Source: Pseudorhodobacter sp. MZDSW-24AT (GTDB taxonomy: Bacteria > Pseudomonadota > Alphaproteobacteria > Rhodobacterales > Rhodobacteraceae). From it: a stretch of DNA of 64,000 bases. The position numbers were made by a program, and so were the translations under genes. The stretch lies in assembly GCF_002794355.1 (NCBI RefSeq), contig NZ_PGOI01000008.1, positions 558,001 through 622,000 of the forward strand, given 5' to 3'. Positions 1 to 7,868 of this stretch are shown here, one piece after another (position 1 is the first letter of the stretch; every line of letters starts with the position of its first letter). Under the pieces are notes generated by a model. It saw only the letters and a program-made list of their open reading frames with translations, ran no database searches and was not told the origin of the DNA.

Positions 1-1
1 G

Positions 2-253
2 CCGAATGCGGACAACGCCTATCTGTTCCTGAACGCGCTGCTGTCGAGCCCCGAGATCGGCGCGAACCTGAGCCGCAGCTCGGGCTTTATCTCGACCTTC
101 AAGGATGCCGACAAGCATCTGAGCGAGATCGAGCGCAAGGCCACGTCCTTCCCCGAAGAGCAGCTGGCCGGATTGCAGTTCTTCCGCGCCGAGGCGAACG
201 AGATGAAATACGGCCTGATGGACCCGGCCGTGGAACAGATCAAGGCCGCCTGA
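2..253 (+). CDS. ABC transporter substrate-binding protein (polyamine type), C-terminal fragment
   Basis: The last 83 residues of an extracellular solute-binding protein; the gene begins before the window. The visible part (ending in VEQIKAA and TGA at 251-253) is the helical C-terminal lobe of a PotD/PotF-like periplasmic binding protein, with segments such as AYLFLNALLSSPEIGANL. The assignment rests mainly on context, because two PotB/PotC-type permeases and a PotA-type ATPase follow on the same strand. The binding protein would capture a polyamine or similar small cation in the periplasm. The exact substrate cannot be read from this fragment. Confidence 0.8.
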   Translation, partial: PNADNAYLFLNALLSSPEIGANLSRSSGFISTFKDADKHLSEIERKATSFPEEQLAGLQFFRAEANEMKYGLMDPAVEQIKAA

Positions 254-260
254 TCGCCTT

Positions 261-291
261 GGCAGGCGGCGCCCCCGGGGGGCCGCCTGCC
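261..291 (+). terminator. GC-rich hairpin after the binding-protein gene
   Basis: A perfect 10-bp inverted repeat (GGCAGGCGGC at 261-270, GCCGCCTGCC at 282-291) with a loop that can itself pair. There is no clean T-run behind it. In importer operons such a hairpin between the binding protein and the permeases usually stabilises the upstream message and lowers downstream expression. That role is inferred here. Confidence 0.5.
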
Positions 292-359
292 GCCGCTCTG
301 GCTTTCGTTTTCGCCCGGCCCGACCCTTGCGGTCAGGCCCATCAGAGGCTTTTTCCCTC

Positions 360-1331
360 ATGACAATGACCACCGACACCGGCAGGGCCGGCACGCGTGA
401 CCGCCCGGGATTCTGGGGGCGGCTGAGCACCTTTGGACCCTATACGGCGCTGACGGATGTTTTGCTGTCCTCGCCGCGCCGGCAGTTCTGGGTCTTGCTG
501 ACCATTCCGATCCTGTGGGTTTTCGTGACCCATCTGGGCCCGATCCTGCAGATGCTGAATGTCAGCCTGCTGACCAATTATCCGCCGAGCCCCAACAAGG
601 TGGCGAGCTATACGCTGGAGAATTACAGCAAGTTCTTTGCCGACAGCATCTTCATCACCCCGTTCATCCGGACGCTGGTGTTTTCAACGGTGCTGACGCT
701 GACCACGCTGATCATCATGTATCCGGTGGCGTATTTTCTGGCCCGGCATGTGCCGCGCAACAAGCAGATGCTGTTCCTGATGCTGCTGCTGATCCCGTTC
801 TGGGTGGGTGAGGTGGTGCGGATCTTTGCCATGATGATCCTTTTGGGCAACAACGGCGCGCTGAACCTTGCGCTGCAATGGCTGGGGCTGACCGAGCGGC
901 CGATCCCCTTTATGTATACCGGGTTTTCGCTGAGCGCCGGGATCATCTACCTGACCGCCCTCTATATGCTGATGCCGCTGTATTCGGCGCTGGAGAAGAT
1001 CCCCACCAGCTATGGCGAGGCCGCCGCCGATCTGGGCGCCGGGCCATGGACGCGGTTTCGCCGCATCACCCTGCCCTTGTCGCTGGAAGGCATCGCTTCG
1101 GGCTGCACGCTGGTGTTTCTGATCTCGACAGGCATGTATGCCACGCCGGTTCTGCTGGGCGGGCCGAGCACCACGCTGTTCTCGGAAGTGATTGCCGGGT
1201 TCTTCCACGTCGCAGGGGACCAATGGCCGGTGGGCGCCGCGTTTTCCTGCATCATGCTGCTGACGGCGCTGGCGCTGTCGGGCGGGTTCAACAAGCTGAT
1301 GGGGCATCTGGCCGGGAGGGTGAAGAAATGA
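360..1331 (+). CDS. ABC transporter permease, PotB type
   Basis: A 323-residue inner-membrane permease of the spermidine/putrescine (PotB) family. After a basic N-terminus there are about six hydrophobic segments. The cytoplasmic EAA loop (from E220, EAAADLGAGP) contacts the ATPase. The ATG at 360 is preferred over an upstream in-frame TTG at 327 because it follows an AGAGG element and gives the family's usual length. The stop overlaps the next permease start in an ATGA junction, so the two halves of the channel are translationally coupled. Polyamine specificity is inferred from family and operon order only. Confidence 0.9.
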   Translation: MTMTTDTGRAGTRDRPGFWGRLSTFGPYTALTDVLLSSPRRQFWVLLTIPILWVFVTHLGPILQMLNVSLLTNYPPSPNKVASYTLENYSKFFADSIFITPFIRTLVFSTVLTLTTLIIMYPVAYFLARHVPRNKQMLFLMLLLIPFWVGEVVRIFAMMILLGNNGALNLALQWLGLTERPIPFMYTGFSLSAGIIYLTALYMLMPLYSALEKIPTSYGEAAADLGAGPWTRFRRITLPLSLEGIASGCTLVFLISTGMYATPVLLGGPSTTLFSEVIAGFFHVAGDQWPVGAAFSCIMLLTALALSGGFNKLMGHLAGRVKK

Positions 1332-2122
1332 CCCGCAACACACGGATCTTGATGCAATGCATCTATTGGGCCTTTGTGCTGTATCTGCTGGTGCCCTTGG
1401 CGCTGATGATGCTGATGGGCTTCAAGGACTCAAAATTCATCGGCTTTCCGATCCGGTCGTGGACGCTGGACTGGTATCTGGGCGTCTTTGGCGATGCGGC
1501 GGTGATGCAGGCCTTTGGCTATTCGATGTTCATTGCCGTGGCTTCAACCGCCATCGCGCTGTTCATGGGGGTTTGGATCGCGGTCGCGCTGACCGGGCGC
1601 AGCTTCTGGGGCCGGGCCATCGTGCTGGGCCTGACGCTGTTGCCCGCCGTTATTCCGGGGGTGATCTCGGCGATTTCGTTCCGCATCGCGGCGCGGGTTA
1701 TTGGGATGGAGCCGGGGATGTGGGCGATCATCTGGTCGCACGCCATTCACAACGTGCCCTTCGTGGTGCTGGTGGTGATGGCGCGGCTGACGACGCTGCC
1801 AAAAAGCTATGGCGAGGCCGCGCAGGATCTGGGTGCAGACCCGATCATCACCTTCTTCCGGGTGACCCTGCCTTATCTGAGCCCGGCCATGGTGGGCGGC
1901 GGCGTCTTCTGCATGTTGCTGAGCTTTGACGACTTTGTCCGTTCGTTCTTCCTTGGCGGCTATGAGCCGACCCTGCCGGTGCTGATCTTTGCCAAGCTGC
2001 GGTCGGGCATGTCGCCGGAGATCAACGCAATTTCCACAATCGTATTGGTGCTGACCGCTTTGCTGGGCCTGTGGGCCGAACGGTCGATGCGCGGAATGTC
2101 CAAGAGGGCTGCAAATGACTGA
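1328..2122 (+). CDS. ABC transporter permease, PotC type
   Basis: A 264-residue inner-membrane permease, the second half of the channel. It has about six transmembrane helices and an EAA loop (from E163, EAAQDLGADP). The ATG overlaps the stop of the PotB-like gene, and its own end overlaps the ATPase start by 8 bp. Length and motif position match the PotC family. Together with its neighbours it forms a standard binding-protein, permease, permease, ATPase importer. Confidence 0.9.
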   Translation: MTRNTRILMQCIYWAFVLYLLVPLALMMLMGFKDSKFIGFPIRSWTLDWYLGVFGDAAVMQAFGYSMFIAVASTAIALFMGVWIAVALTGRSFWGRAIVLGLTLLPAVIPGVISAISFRIAARVIGMEPGMWAIIWSHAIHNVPFVVLVVMARLTTLPKSYGEAAQDLGADPIITFFRVTLPYLSPAMVGGGVFCMLLSFDDFVRSFFLGGYEPTLPVLIFAKLRSGMSPEINAISTIVLVLTALLGLWAERSMRGMSKRAAND

Positions 2123-3197
2123 CACGAAAGATCCGATCGTCCGGATCGAGGGCGTAACCAAATCCTTCGGCAGCTTCACCGCGCTGCATGAGATGAACCT
2201 GAGCATCGCCAGCGGCGAATTCGTGACCTTCCTTGGCCCGTCGGGCTGTGGCAAGTCGACGACGCTGCGGATCTTGGGCGGGTTCGAGCGGCCCGACACG
2301 GGCCGCGTGATCCTGAACGGGCAGGATGTGACCGCCCTGCCCCCGAACAAGCGCAATGTGAACATGGTGTTTCAGGACTATGCGCTGTTTCCCAACATGA
2401 CCGTGCGGCGCAACATCGCCTTTGGTCTGGAACTGAAGGGCATGGGGGCCTCGGCGATTGCGGCCCGGATTTCCGAGCTGGCGTCTTTCCTTGAGCTGAC
2501 CGCCTATCTGGACCGCCGCCCCGACCAGCTTTCGGGTGGGCAGCGGCAGCGGGTGGCCTTGGCGCGGGCCTTGGCCCCCGATCCGGCGCTGTTGCTGCTG
2601 GACGAGCCTTTGGGCGCGCTGGATGCCAAGCTGCGCGCGCAGGTGCAGGTGGAGCTGAAGGCGATCCAGCGGCGGACCAACAAGACGTTCTTCTTCGTGA
2701 CCCATGATCAGGAAGAGGCGCTGACGATGTCGGACCGGATCGTGGTGATGAACAAAGGCCGGATCGAACAGGACGGCACGCCGGAAGAGCTGTATTTCCG
2801 GCCCGCGAGCCGCTTTGTGGCCGAGTTCATCGGCGAGACCAACCTGCTGACAGGGCGCGCCTTGGGGCTGGATCAGGGCAGCGCCGGGTTCGACTGGCAA
2901 GGGCACAGCTTGCGCGCTGTGGCCGCCCCCAAGGGCACCACGGCGGCAGGAGCGACGGCCACGGCATCGCTGCGGCCCGAAAAGGTGCAGGTGACGCGCG
3001 AGCGGCCCGCGACCGAGAATGCGGTGGAGGGCACGGTGGTGAGCCGGTTGTTCAAGGGCCACCGGATGCTGCTGGATGTGGCGGTGGGCGATCAGGTGAT
3101 TCAGGCCTATACCGACACCGATCGCGGCCGCGATCTGGCGGATGGCAAGGTCTGGCTGGGCTGGAACGCCGCCAACCTGACGCTGCTGGCCGACTGA
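2115..3197 (+). CDS. ABC transporter ATP-binding protein, PotA type
   Basis: A 360-residue cytoplasmic ATPase that powers the polyamine-type importer. Walker A is GPSGCGKST (41-49), the ABC signature LSGGQRQR (139-146), and Walker B ends in D163-E164. The last 110 or so residues form the regulatory TOBE domain found in the PotA/MalK/CysA subfamily. The start overlaps the preceding permease gene. All nucleotide-binding motifs are intact. Confidence 0.92.
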   Translation: MTDTKDPIVRIEGVTKSFGSFTALHEMNLSIASGEFVTFLGPSGCGKSTTLRILGGFERPDTGRVILNGQDVTALPPNKRNVNMVFQDYALFPNMTVRRNIAFGLELKGMGASAIAARISELASFLELTAYLDRRPDQLSGGQRQRVALARALAPDPALLLLDEPLGALDAKLRAQVQVELKAIQRRTNKTFFFVTHDQEEALTMSDRIVVMNKGRIEQDGTPEELYFRPASRFVAEFIGETNLLTGRALGLDQGSAGFDWQGHSLRAVAAPKGTTAAGATATASLRPEKVQVTRERPATENAVEGTVVSRLFKGHRMLLDVAVGDQVIQAYTDTDRGRDLADGKVWLGWNAANLTLLAD

Positions 3198-3212
3198 GGC
3201 CCAAGAAGTCCG

Positions 3213-3234
3213 GGCCGCGCGGGGATGCGCGGCC
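3213..3234 (+). terminator. Hairpin between the importer operon and the MATE gene
   Basis: GGCCGCGC at 3213-3220 pairs perfectly with GCGCGGCC at 3227-3234. No T-run follows, so this may be a weak or Rho-assisted terminator rather than a classical one. Confidence 0.4.
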
Positions 3235-3258
3235 TGTCCGCGCGCGCCGGGACGCATC

Positions 3259-4578
3259 ATGCTTGAGATTACCAACCGCAGGGTTCTGAACATTGCCCTG
3301 CCCATTCTGTTGTCGAATGTGACCATTCCGCTGCTGGGGTTGGTTGACACGGCGGTGATCGGACAGATGGGGGCGGCGGCCCCGATCGGGGCGGTGGCGC
3401 TGGGCGGGATCATCCTGTCGACCATCTATATGCTGTTCACCTTTCTGCGCATGGGCACGTCAGGGCTTGCGGCGCAGGCGCATGGGCGGGGCGATGCGCG
3501 CGAGACCGCGCTGGTGCTGCACCGGGCGCTGCTGATTGCGGCGCTGTGCGGGGCGGGGCTGATCTTGCTGCACCTGCCGCTGCTGGCGGGGGCCTTTGCG
3601 CTGTCGCCTGCTTCGGATGAGGTGGAGGATCTGGCGCGCAGTTATGTCTCGATCCGGATCTGGGGCGCGCCTGCGACGATTGCGGTTTATGCGATTTCCG
3701 GCTGGCTGATCGCGCTGGAGCGTGCGCGGTCGGTGCTGGTGTTGCAGTTGTGGATCAACGGGGTGAACATCGCGCTGGATGTGTTGTTCGTCATCGTGCT
3801 GGGCTGGGGCGTGCCGGGGGTGGCGGCGGCCACGTTGATCGGCGAGTGGTCGGGCTTTGCGCTGGCGGTGTGGCTGTGCCGCGATGCTTTCGTGCCCGCG
3901 CTGCGCTCACGCTGGGCCGAGATCGCCGAGCGGGTGGCGTTGAAGCGCACGATGGCGATGAATGCCGATCTGGTGGCGCGGTCGGTGCTGTTGCAGGCAA
4001 GCTATACGTCTTTTGTCTTCTTGTCGGCGGGTCAGGGGGATGTGAGCCTTGCCGCCAATCAGGTGCTGTTGCAGTTCCTGCATCTGTTTTCCTATATGCT
4101 CGACGCTTTCGCCTTCTCCGCCGAGGCGCTGGTGGGGCAAGCGGTGGGCGCGCGGCAGGTGGGGCCGCTGCGCCGGGCGGCGACGCTTTCGGGGCAATGG
4201 GCCTTTGGCGGCAGTCTGGTGCTGACGACGGCGGCCTTTTTCGGCGGGCCGCAGTTGATTGCGCTGATGACCACCGCGCCCGATGTGCAGGCGGAGGCGA
4301 TGCGCTATCTGCACTGGGTCTGGATCATGCCGCTGGCGAGCTTTGGCAGTTTCATCTTTGACGGCATCTTCATCGGGGCGACGATGTCGCGGCAGATGCG
4401 CAATGTGATGTTCTTTTCGCTGATCCTGTATACCGCGACCGTGCTGATCGGGCTGCCCCTCATCGGCAACCATGCGCTGTGGCTGGGGTTGATCGTGATG
4501 AGTCTGGCCCGCACCGCGCTGATGGCGCGCAGCTATCCGCTGGTGGAGGCCAAGGCGCGGGGGGCGGAAGGGGCTTAG
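3259..4578 (+). CDS. MATE family efflux transporter (DinF-like)
   Basis: A 439-residue polytopic membrane protein with about 12 hydrophobic helices in two similar halves. The N-terminus (RRVLNIALPILLSN, then LLGLVDTAVIGQMG) is the typical MATE/DinF entry segment. The family exports cationic drugs or metabolites in exchange for H+ or Na+. It lies 61 bp behind the importer operon on the same strand. Its end overlaps by 4 bp the end of the convergent XRE-cupin gene. The substrate is unknown. Confidence 0.9.
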   Translation: MLEITNRRVLNIALPILLSNVTIPLLGLVDTAVIGQMGAAAPIGAVALGGIILSTIYMLFTFLRMGTSGLAAQAHGRGDARETALVLHRALLIAALCGAGLILLHLPLLAGAFALSPASDEVEDLARSYVSIRIWGAPATIAVYAISGWLIALERARSVLVLQLWINGVNIALDVLFVIVLGWGVPGVAAATLIGEWSGFALAVWLCRDAFVPALRSRWAEIAERVALKRTMAMNADLVARSVLLQASYTSFVFLSAGQGDVSLAANQVLLQFLHLFSYMLDAFAFSAEALVGQAVGARQVGPLRRAATLSGQWAFGGSLVLTTAAFFGGPQLIALMTTAPDVQAEAMRYLHWVWIMPLASFGSFIFDGIFIGATMSRQMRNVMFFSLILYTATVLIGLPLIGNHALWLGLIVMSLARTALMARSYPLVEAKARGAEGA

Positions 4579-5135
4579 CTGTTTTGCACGATGAGGATGG
4601 CACGGGCGGGGCCGCCCACGGCTTCGATCCGGTGGGCGCGGTCGGCGAAATAGCGGGCGGTGTCGCCCTTGGTGAGCCGCTGGGTTTCGTCGCCCGAGGT
4701 GACATCAATCACCCCGTCGAGCAGGGTGAGGTGTTCCCGGCAGCCGGGACCGTGCGGATCACTGATCAGCTTGCCGCCCATGCTGAAGGTGAGGTCATAG
4801 ACTTCGTGCACGCCCACCGCCTCGGCCGGGGACAGGATGCGGATGCTGACGCCCACCCCGCGCCCGCCGATGACCGGCGCGGCCTCGGCCCGGATGACTT
4901 CGATGCGGGGGGTTTCGCGGGCTTCGAGCAGGCCCGCGAAATCAACCTGAAGCGCCTGCGTCAGGTTCCAGAGCGTGGCGACCGTGGGGCTGGATTCGGC
5001 GCGTTCGATCTGGCTGACCATCGAGCGGCTGACGCCGGAGAGCTTGGCCACCGCTTCGAGGCTGAGACCCTTGGCGGTGCGCGCCTCTTTCAGCGAGGCA
5101 GCGAGGCGGACGTGGATTTCGGACCGGGGGTTCAT
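4575..5135 (-). CDS. XRE family transcriptional regulator with C-terminal cupin domain
   Basis: A 186-residue regulator. An XRE helix-turn-helix spans about residues 10-65 (LEAVAKLSGVSRSMVSQIER is the recognition region). A cupin fold occupies about 105-185 and probably binds a small effector. The ATG at 5135 (MNPRSEIHV) is chosen because upstream in-frame codons would add a non-conserved, Pro/Arg-rich leader. Such regulators commonly control neighbouring amino-acid or amine metabolism. The divergent EamA transporter (start 5333) is a plausible target. Confidence 0.9.
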   Translation of the reverse strand: MNPRSEIHVRLAASLKEARTAKGLSLEAVAKLSGVSRSMVSQIERAESSPTVATLWNLTQALQVDFAGLLEARETPRIEVIRAEAAPVIGGRGVGVSIRILSPAEAVGVHEVYDLTFSMGGKLISDPHGPGCREHLTLLDGVIDVTSGDETQRLTKGDTARYFADRAHRIEAVGGPARAILIVQNS

Positions 5136-5332
5136 CGGAGCTTTCTGGCACGGGCGGGTGTTGAAACGCGGCACCGGAAGGGGTGCACCGCGGTGAGGGT
5201 GGCGCAAGATATGAATTCTGGCAACCGTTTAAGTGGCACGGGCCGTGAGGTCACAGGCGTGGCCATGGCGAAGCGCCCTGCCCCGCGCACGGCACAGGCG
5301 CGCGACGCTGGCCCCGGACGAGGGCGCGTGGC

Positions 5333-6238
5333 ATGACAGGTGGCATGGAGATCTGGATCGTTTTCACCGTGTTCGCGGCGCTGGCGCAGACCTTGCGCTT
5401 TGCGCTGCAAAAGGCGCTGGGGGCCACGGGGCTGTCGCCCGGCGGCGCCACCTTTGCGCGCTTTCTGTTTGCCGCCCCCTTGGCAACGGCGGCGGCGCTG
5501 GGGCTGGCGCTGCATCTGGGGGTGGTGCCGCCAAGCCCGGGCCTTGGCTTTTATGGCTTTGTGCTGATGGGGGGCGTGGCGCAGATCATTGCAACCGAAT
5601 TGACGGTGCGGCTGATGGGGATGCGCAGCTTTGCCACCGGCATTGCCTTTACCAAGACCGAGACCTTGCAGGTGGCGCTGGCGGGCGCGCTGATCTTGGG
5701 TGAGCGCATTTCGCTGGCCGCAGGGCTGGCCATGGCGGTGGGGGTGTTGGGGCTGATCTTCCTGTCCTTGCCCGCCAACCGCAGCACGGCCTTTGCGGGC
5801 AAGCCGGTGGCGATGGGGCTGGCGGCGGGCGGGTTGTTCGCGATGGCGGCGATCAGCTATCGCGGGGCAACGCTGGCGCTGGAGCCTGCGCCCTATCTGC
5901 TGCGGGCGCTGATCGCGCTGGCGGTGGCGACGCTGAGCCAATCGGTGATCATGGCGTTGTGGCTGGCGCTGCGCGAGCCGGGGCAGATTGGCCGGGTGTT
6001 GCAAGGCTGGCGCAAGACAGGGCCGGTGGGCGTGACGGGGCTTTTGGGCTCTTTGGGCTGGTTCGCGGCGTTTTCGCTTCAGAATGCCGCGTATGTGCGG
6101 GCGGTGGGACAGGTGGAGGTGATTTTCACGCTGCTGTTTTCGGTGCTGTATTTCCGCGAGCGCCTTGGCCTGCGCGAGGTCACGGGGGTGCTTTTGGTGT
6201 CGGCCTCGGTGGTGATGCTGGTGCTGGCGCTGGGCTGA
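5333..6238 (+). CDS. DMT superfamily transporter (EamA domain)
   Basis: A 301-residue membrane protein with about ten hydrophobic helices arranged as two EamA repeats. Such proteins usually export metabolites or amino acids. An alternative ATG exists at 5345, but the first one has the better-spaced GAGGG element. It is divergent from the XRE-cupin regulator. The substrate cannot be inferred from sequence. Confidence 0.85.
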   Translation: MTGGMEIWIVFTVFAALAQTLRFALQKALGATGLSPGGATFARFLFAAPLATAAALGLALHLGVVPPSPGLGFYGFVLMGGVAQIIATELTVRLMGMRSFATGIAFTKTETLQVALAGALILGERISLAAGLAMAVGVLGLIFLSLPANRSTAFAGKPVAMGLAAGGLFAMAAISYRGATLALEPAPYLLRALIALAVATLSQSVIMALWLALREPGQIGRVLQGWRKTGPVGVTGLLGSLGWFAAFSLQNAAYVRAVGQVEVIFTLLFSVLYFRERLGLREVTGVLLVSASVVMLVLALG

Positions 6239-6274
6239 GCGCGCGCGTTCGAGGGCGCATCCGCCGGCTTGCCT

Positions 6275-6293
6275 TATCCCCCCCGGGGGGATA
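6275..6293. promoter_or_regulatory. Operator for the CsoR-family metal sensor
   Basis: A perfect 19-bp inverted repeat: TATCCCCCC, a central C, GGGGGGATA. It lies 10 bp before the start of the metal sensor. C-tract/G-tract palindromes flanked by TA are the known binding sites of the RcnR/InrS/CsoR family, so this is almost certainly the autoregulatory operator of the following two-gene operon. Confidence 0.75.
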
Positions 6294-6303
6294 GCCTGCG
6301 GGC

Positions 6304-6561
6304 ATGACAGAGCCCCATGTGCACCGCAGCCACCCCGCCATTGCCACCCGCCTGCGCCGTGCCGAAGGGCATTTGCGCCGTGTCATCGTCATGATGGAGG
6401 AAGGGCGGCCCTGTGTGGATCTGGCAACGCAGTTGCAGGCGGTGGAGCGGGCCGTGGCGGCGGCCAAGCGCGCGTTGATTCATGACCATATCGATCATTG
6501 CGTGACCGGTGAGTCGCCGCACGACCTCAATGAGATCAAGGCATTGACGAGGTTGCTGTGA
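6304..6561 (+). CDS. CsoR/RcnR-family metal-sensing repressor (InrS-like)
   Basis: An 85-residue all-helical repressor of the metal-responsive CsoR/RcnR/FrmR family. The CsoR-type ligand triad is present as C37, H62 and C66, and extra histidines sit at the N-terminus (H5, H7, H10) as in nickel or cobalt sensors. Cyanobacterial InrS combines a C-H-C triad with an extra His and represses a His-rich nickel exporter, and the neighbour here is of that kind. The stop overlaps the MFS start (TGATG), so sensor and exporter are co-translated. Nickel is my inference; copper or cobalt are alternatives. Confidence 0.85.
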   Translation: MTEPHVHRSHPAIATRLRRAEGHLRRVIVMMEEGRPCVDLATQLQAVERAVAAAKRALIHDHIDHCVTGESPHDLNEIKALTRLL

Positions 6562-7868
6562 TGCTGGAGCCGCTGCGCCATCCGACGTTCCGCTCTCTGT
6601 TCGCCGCGCAGATCGTGGCGCTGGTGGGCACCGGATTGGCGACAGTGGCGCTGGGACTGCTGGCGTGGGAGTTGGCGGGAGAGAGCGCCGGGGCGGTGCT
6701 GGGCACGGCGCTGGCGATCAAGATGGTGGCCTATGTGGGCCTTGCGCCGGTGGCGGCGGCGATTGCCGAGCGGTTGCCGCGCCGGGCCTTTCTGGTGGGG
6801 CTGGACCTGATCCGGGCGGCGGTGATCTTTTGCCTGCCCTTTGTCGATCAGGTCTGGCAGATTTACGTGCTGATTTTCCTGCTCCAGGCGGCCTCGGCCG
6901 GGTTCACGCCCGCGTTTCAGGCGGTGATCCCGGATGTGCTGCCCGATGAGGGCGACTATACGCAGGCGCTGTCGCTGTTGCGGTTGGCCGAGGATCTGGA
7001 GCAACTGGCCTCGCCCATTCTGGCGGCGCTGCTGCTGACGGTGATCGGCTTTCCGGTGCTGTTTCTGGGCACCGTGCTGGGCTTTGTCGGATCGGCGCTG
7101 CTGGTGGCGACGGCGCGGGTGCCGGGACGACAGGCGGGGCAGACCGGGGCGTTCTGGGCAGATGTGACCAAGGGGCTGCGGATCTATCTGGCCACGCCGC
7201 GGTTGCGCGGGCTGATGGTGATGGAGCTGGCGGTGGCGGCGGCGGGCGCGATGATCTACGTCAACACGGTGGTGCTGGTGCAGGCGCGGCTGGGGTTGGG
7301 AGCGCAGGCGGTGGCGCTGGCCTTTGCCGGCTTTGGGGCCGGGTCGATCGTGGCGGCGGTGCTGCTGCCGCGCCTGTTGCGCCGGGAGGCCGACCGCAGC
7401 GTGATGCTGGCGGGGGCGGCGCTGATGGTGGGCGGGGTCGCGCTGGTGCCGCTGATCGGGTCGCTGGCAGGGCTGATGGCGCTGTGGGGGGCGATCGGTT
7501 TTGGTTTTGCGCTGACGCAGACGCCGATTGGCCGGATCATCAGCCGCTCGGCGCGCGCGGAAGACCGGGGCGCGGTGTTTGCGGCGCAATTCGCGCTGAG
7601 CCATGCCTGCTGGTTGCTGACCTATCCGCTGGCCGGACGGCTGGGGGCGGAGATCGGGCAAAGCGCGGTGGCGCTGGTGCTGGCGGTGCTTGGCGCGGTG
7701 GCGCTGCTGGCGGTGGGCTGGATCTGGCCCCGGCGGGAGCCGGGCGCGGTGGCGCATGCGCATCCCGACCTGCCCCCGGATCACCCGCATCTGCGTGACC
7801 ATGGGGCGGCGCATGCGCATGCCTTTGTGATCGACCGGCTGCACCCGCGCTGGCCGAAGCCGGCCTAG
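6561..7868 (+). CDS. MFS transporter with His-rich C-terminal tail (NrsD/NreB-like metal exporter)
   Basis: A 435-residue major facilitator with 12 predicted helices. The cytoplasmic tail after the last helix carries eight histidines in about 35 residues (AHAHPDLPPDHPHLRDHG and beyond), as in the nickel exporters NreB and NrsD. The ATG at 6561 overlaps the sensor's stop codon. Its 3' end overlaps by 4 bp the end of the convergent dehydrogenase gene. It should pump excess divalent metal, most likely Ni2+, out of the cytoplasm when the upstream repressor is metallated. Confidence 0.85.
   Translation: MLEPLRHPTFRSLFAAQIVALVGTGLATVALGLLAWELAGESAGAVLGTALAIKMVAYVGLAPVAAAIAERLPRRAFLVGLDLIRAAVIFCLPFVDQVWQIYVLIFLLQAASAGFTPAFQAVIPDVLPDEGDYTQALSLLRLAEDLEQLASPILAALLLTVIGFPVLFLGTVLGFVGSALLVATARVPGRQAGQTGAFWADVTKGLRIYLATPRLRGLMVMELAVAAAGAMIYVNTVVLVQARLGLGAQAVALAFAGFGAGSIVAAVLLPRLLRREADRSVMLAGAALMVGGVALVPLIGSLAGLMALWGAIGFGFALTQTPIGRIISRSARAEDRGAVFAAQFALSHACWLLTYPLAGRLGAEIGQSAVALVLAVLGAVALLAVGWIWPRREPGAVAHAHPDLPPDHPHLRDHGAAHAHAFVIDRLHPRWPKPA

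Noticed and set aside
2022-3425. Long minus-strand open frame opposite the PotA-type gene
   Set aside because: Its product is His/Arg/Gln-rich with no family motifs, and it lies entirely over a gene with intact Walker motifs. It is a GC-driven shadow.
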